Shown here: positions 51,882-52,477 of the stretch, piece by piece
Position numbering within the stretch: the stretch's first letter is position 1
Layout of the letters: the number at the start of each line of letters is the position of its first letter
Assembly: GCF_023195925.1 (NCBI RefSeq)
Contig: NZ_JALPRE010000025.1
Location: 1-52,477 of the forward strand
Length of the DNA: 52,477 nt
Origin: Aquimarina acroporae
GTDB lineage: Bacteria; Bacteroidota; Bacteroidia; Flavobacteriales; Flavobacteriaceae
Reading direction: 5' to 3'
The notes under the pieces: generated by a model
The model's database searches: none
The model's input: only the letters and a program-made list of their open reading frames with translations
What the model was told of the DNA's origin: nothing
Position numbers and translations under genes: made by a program

Positions 51882-52076
51882 ATGAAAAAAGGGCAAACAA
51901 AAAAACTGGTATTACAAAAAGTAGAAATTTCTAAGCTTAATAATCTGACTTCTATCAAAGGAGGGGGGCCTCTTGACTCTGATGGCTGTCAAAGTTTACT
52001 GGGAGATGATTGTCAGGGAACAGCGAGTCAACCTGGGACCGGTTTCGCTATTTGCGATAATGTTATAGTAAAATAA
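51882..52076 (+). CDS. RiPP precursor peptide, class I lanthipeptide-like (peptide 1)
   Basis: A 64-aa peptide with a leader rich in Lys and Leu ending in a double glycine (27-28): KLVLQKVEISKLNNL, then TSIKGG. The pattern L-x-L-x-K-x-x-I-S-x-L-N followed by GG is that of Bacteroidota class I lanthipeptide/GG-peptide precursors as I know them. The 36-aa core (29-64) holds Cys36, Cys44, Cys58 and Ser33, Ser38, Thr47, Ser49, Thr53, enough for three thioether rings. It has its own promoter and is followed by a 9-bp hairpin. No LanB/LanC, protease or transporter gene is inside the window, so modification is inferred from the precursor alone. Confidence 0.78.
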   Translation: MKKGQTKKLVLQKVEISKLNNLTSIKGGGPLDSDGCQSLLGDDCQGTASQPGTGFAICDNVIVK

Positions 52077-52084
52077 TAATAACG

Positions 52085-52110
52085 TTCGAAGCATGATAAA
52101 TTGCTTCGAA
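52085..52110 (+). terminator. Hairpin between the two precursor genes
   Basis: TTCGAAGCA (52085-52093) pairs perfectly with 52102-52110 over an 8-nt loop. No T-run follows, so it is more likely a partial terminator or a transcript-stabilising stem than a full stop. Confidence 0.55.
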
Positions 52111-52229
52111 AAACAACTCCTCATAGATTATTATAAGTAGGAATTGAATTAGAACATTCTAAAGTTGCTAATTGCAAACCTTCATACTAACAATTGCATA
52201 TATTATTAAAAAGACAAAAACTAAAAAAC

Positions 52230-52394
52230 ATGAAAAATAAATCAGTGAAAAAATTACCTTTACACAAAATTGAAGTATCAAAACTTAATAATCTTGACAA
52301 TATAAAAGGGGGATTGATAATCCCTATTTCGTCAATACGGGGAATAATGTGTGGTACCGCTAGTGTTACTTGTACAAATAATGAAGTAAAATAA
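52230..52394 (+). CDS. RiPP precursor peptide, class I lanthipeptide-like (peptide 2)
   Basis: A 54-aa peptide whose leader aligns without gaps to peptide 1: KLPLHKIEVSKLNNL, then DNIKGG, with the double glycine again at 27-28. The 26-aa core differs completely: it has Cys41 and Cys48 with Ser34, Ser35, Thr43, Ser45, Thr47 and Thr49, mostly in the C-terminal half (CGTASVTCTNN). The frame is open to a TTG at 52194, but the ATG at 52230 matches the start of peptide 1. Same leader with a different core suggests one enzyme set serving both. No perfect -7 box precedes it, so it may be read from the first promoter. Confidence 0.77.
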   Translation: MKNKSVKKLPLHKIEVSKLNNLDNIKGGLIIPISSIRGIMCGTASVTCTNNEVK

Positions 52395-52412
52395 AATTAA
52401 TATCTAAAAAAT

Positions 52413-52448
52413 AAATAAGGCTGTAAATTATAATTTACAGCCTTATTT
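52413..52448 (+). terminator. Long palindromic terminator after peptide 2
   Basis: A perfect palindrome of 18-bp half-length centred at 52430/52431, containing AAGGCTGTAAATT and AATTTACAGCCTT, with ATTTG at the right end. It closes the precursor transcript. Confidence 0.85.
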
Positions 52449-52477
52449 GTATTTGTTATACGGCAACGTTTTGTGAA

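Noticed and set aside
1..52477. tRNA, rRNA, insertion sequences or prophage
   Set aside because: No cloverleaf, rRNA segment, transposase or phage structural gene was recognised on either strand by eye.

Overview
The window is AT-rich chromosomal DNA from a member of the Bacteroidota, most likely a marine Flavobacteriaceae (an Aquimarina-like genus is a guess). The evidence is two secreted proteins with type IX secretion (T9SS) sorting tails, many TAnnTTTG -7 promoter boxes with hardly any Shine-Dalgarno sequences, lineage-typical families (DUF4834, YfhO, an Fe-S-less endonuclease III) and a probable sulfonolipid gene pair. Gene density is high and no rRNA, tRNA, insertion sequence, phage or CRISPR array was seen.

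Layout. 1-1.8 kb: the 5' end of an outer-membrane porin, a periplasmic protein with two nitrate-sensor-like (PilJ/NarX P-box) domains and a small secreted DUF3887-like protein. 2-12.5 kb: an esterase, a GH31 glucosidase lipoprotein, a phytase-like propeller carrying a circularly permuted GDPD domain and a T9SS tail, a DJ-1/PfpI lipoprotein, a Crp/Fnr regulator and an MBL hydrolase. 12.6-20.4 kb: a housekeeping block (conserved 483-aa protein, Bcp, Nth, a sigma factor with a 49-aa gene behind it, UvrA, a GNAT enzyme, a peroxiredoxin).

20.4-32.6 kb is the accessory-looking part. Two paralogous secreted YD/YN-repeat proteins, 10 kb apart, each have a sigma-54-type promoter; one also carries a perfect 19-bp inverted repeat spanning promoter to start codon. 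Between them lie an operon of ECF sigma factor, membrane anti-sigma-like protein and exported TPR-CHAT peptidase, a short two-helix membrane AraC regulator, a fibre-like secreted protein and a secreted M43 metalloprotease.

32.6-50 kb: a surface-polysaccharide operon (DUF4834, YfhO, glycosyltransferase, flippase), a divergent beta-barrel protein with a long charged tail, a GNAT-like protein, an alpha-oxoamine synthase beside a cysteine-synthase-like enzyme (inferred capnine/sulfonolipid pathway), an oligopeptidase B-like lipoprotein, YbaB, a thioredoxin, an OmpA protein, YegP and threonine aldolase.

50-52.4 kb: a TPR-membrane-AraC one-component regulator is followed by two small precursor peptides with nearly identical double-glycine leaders and Cys/Ser/Thr-bearing cores. 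They look like Bacteroidota class I lanthipeptide (RiPP) precursors. No modification enzyme lies inside the window, so the rest of the pathway, if linked, is beyond the right edge.
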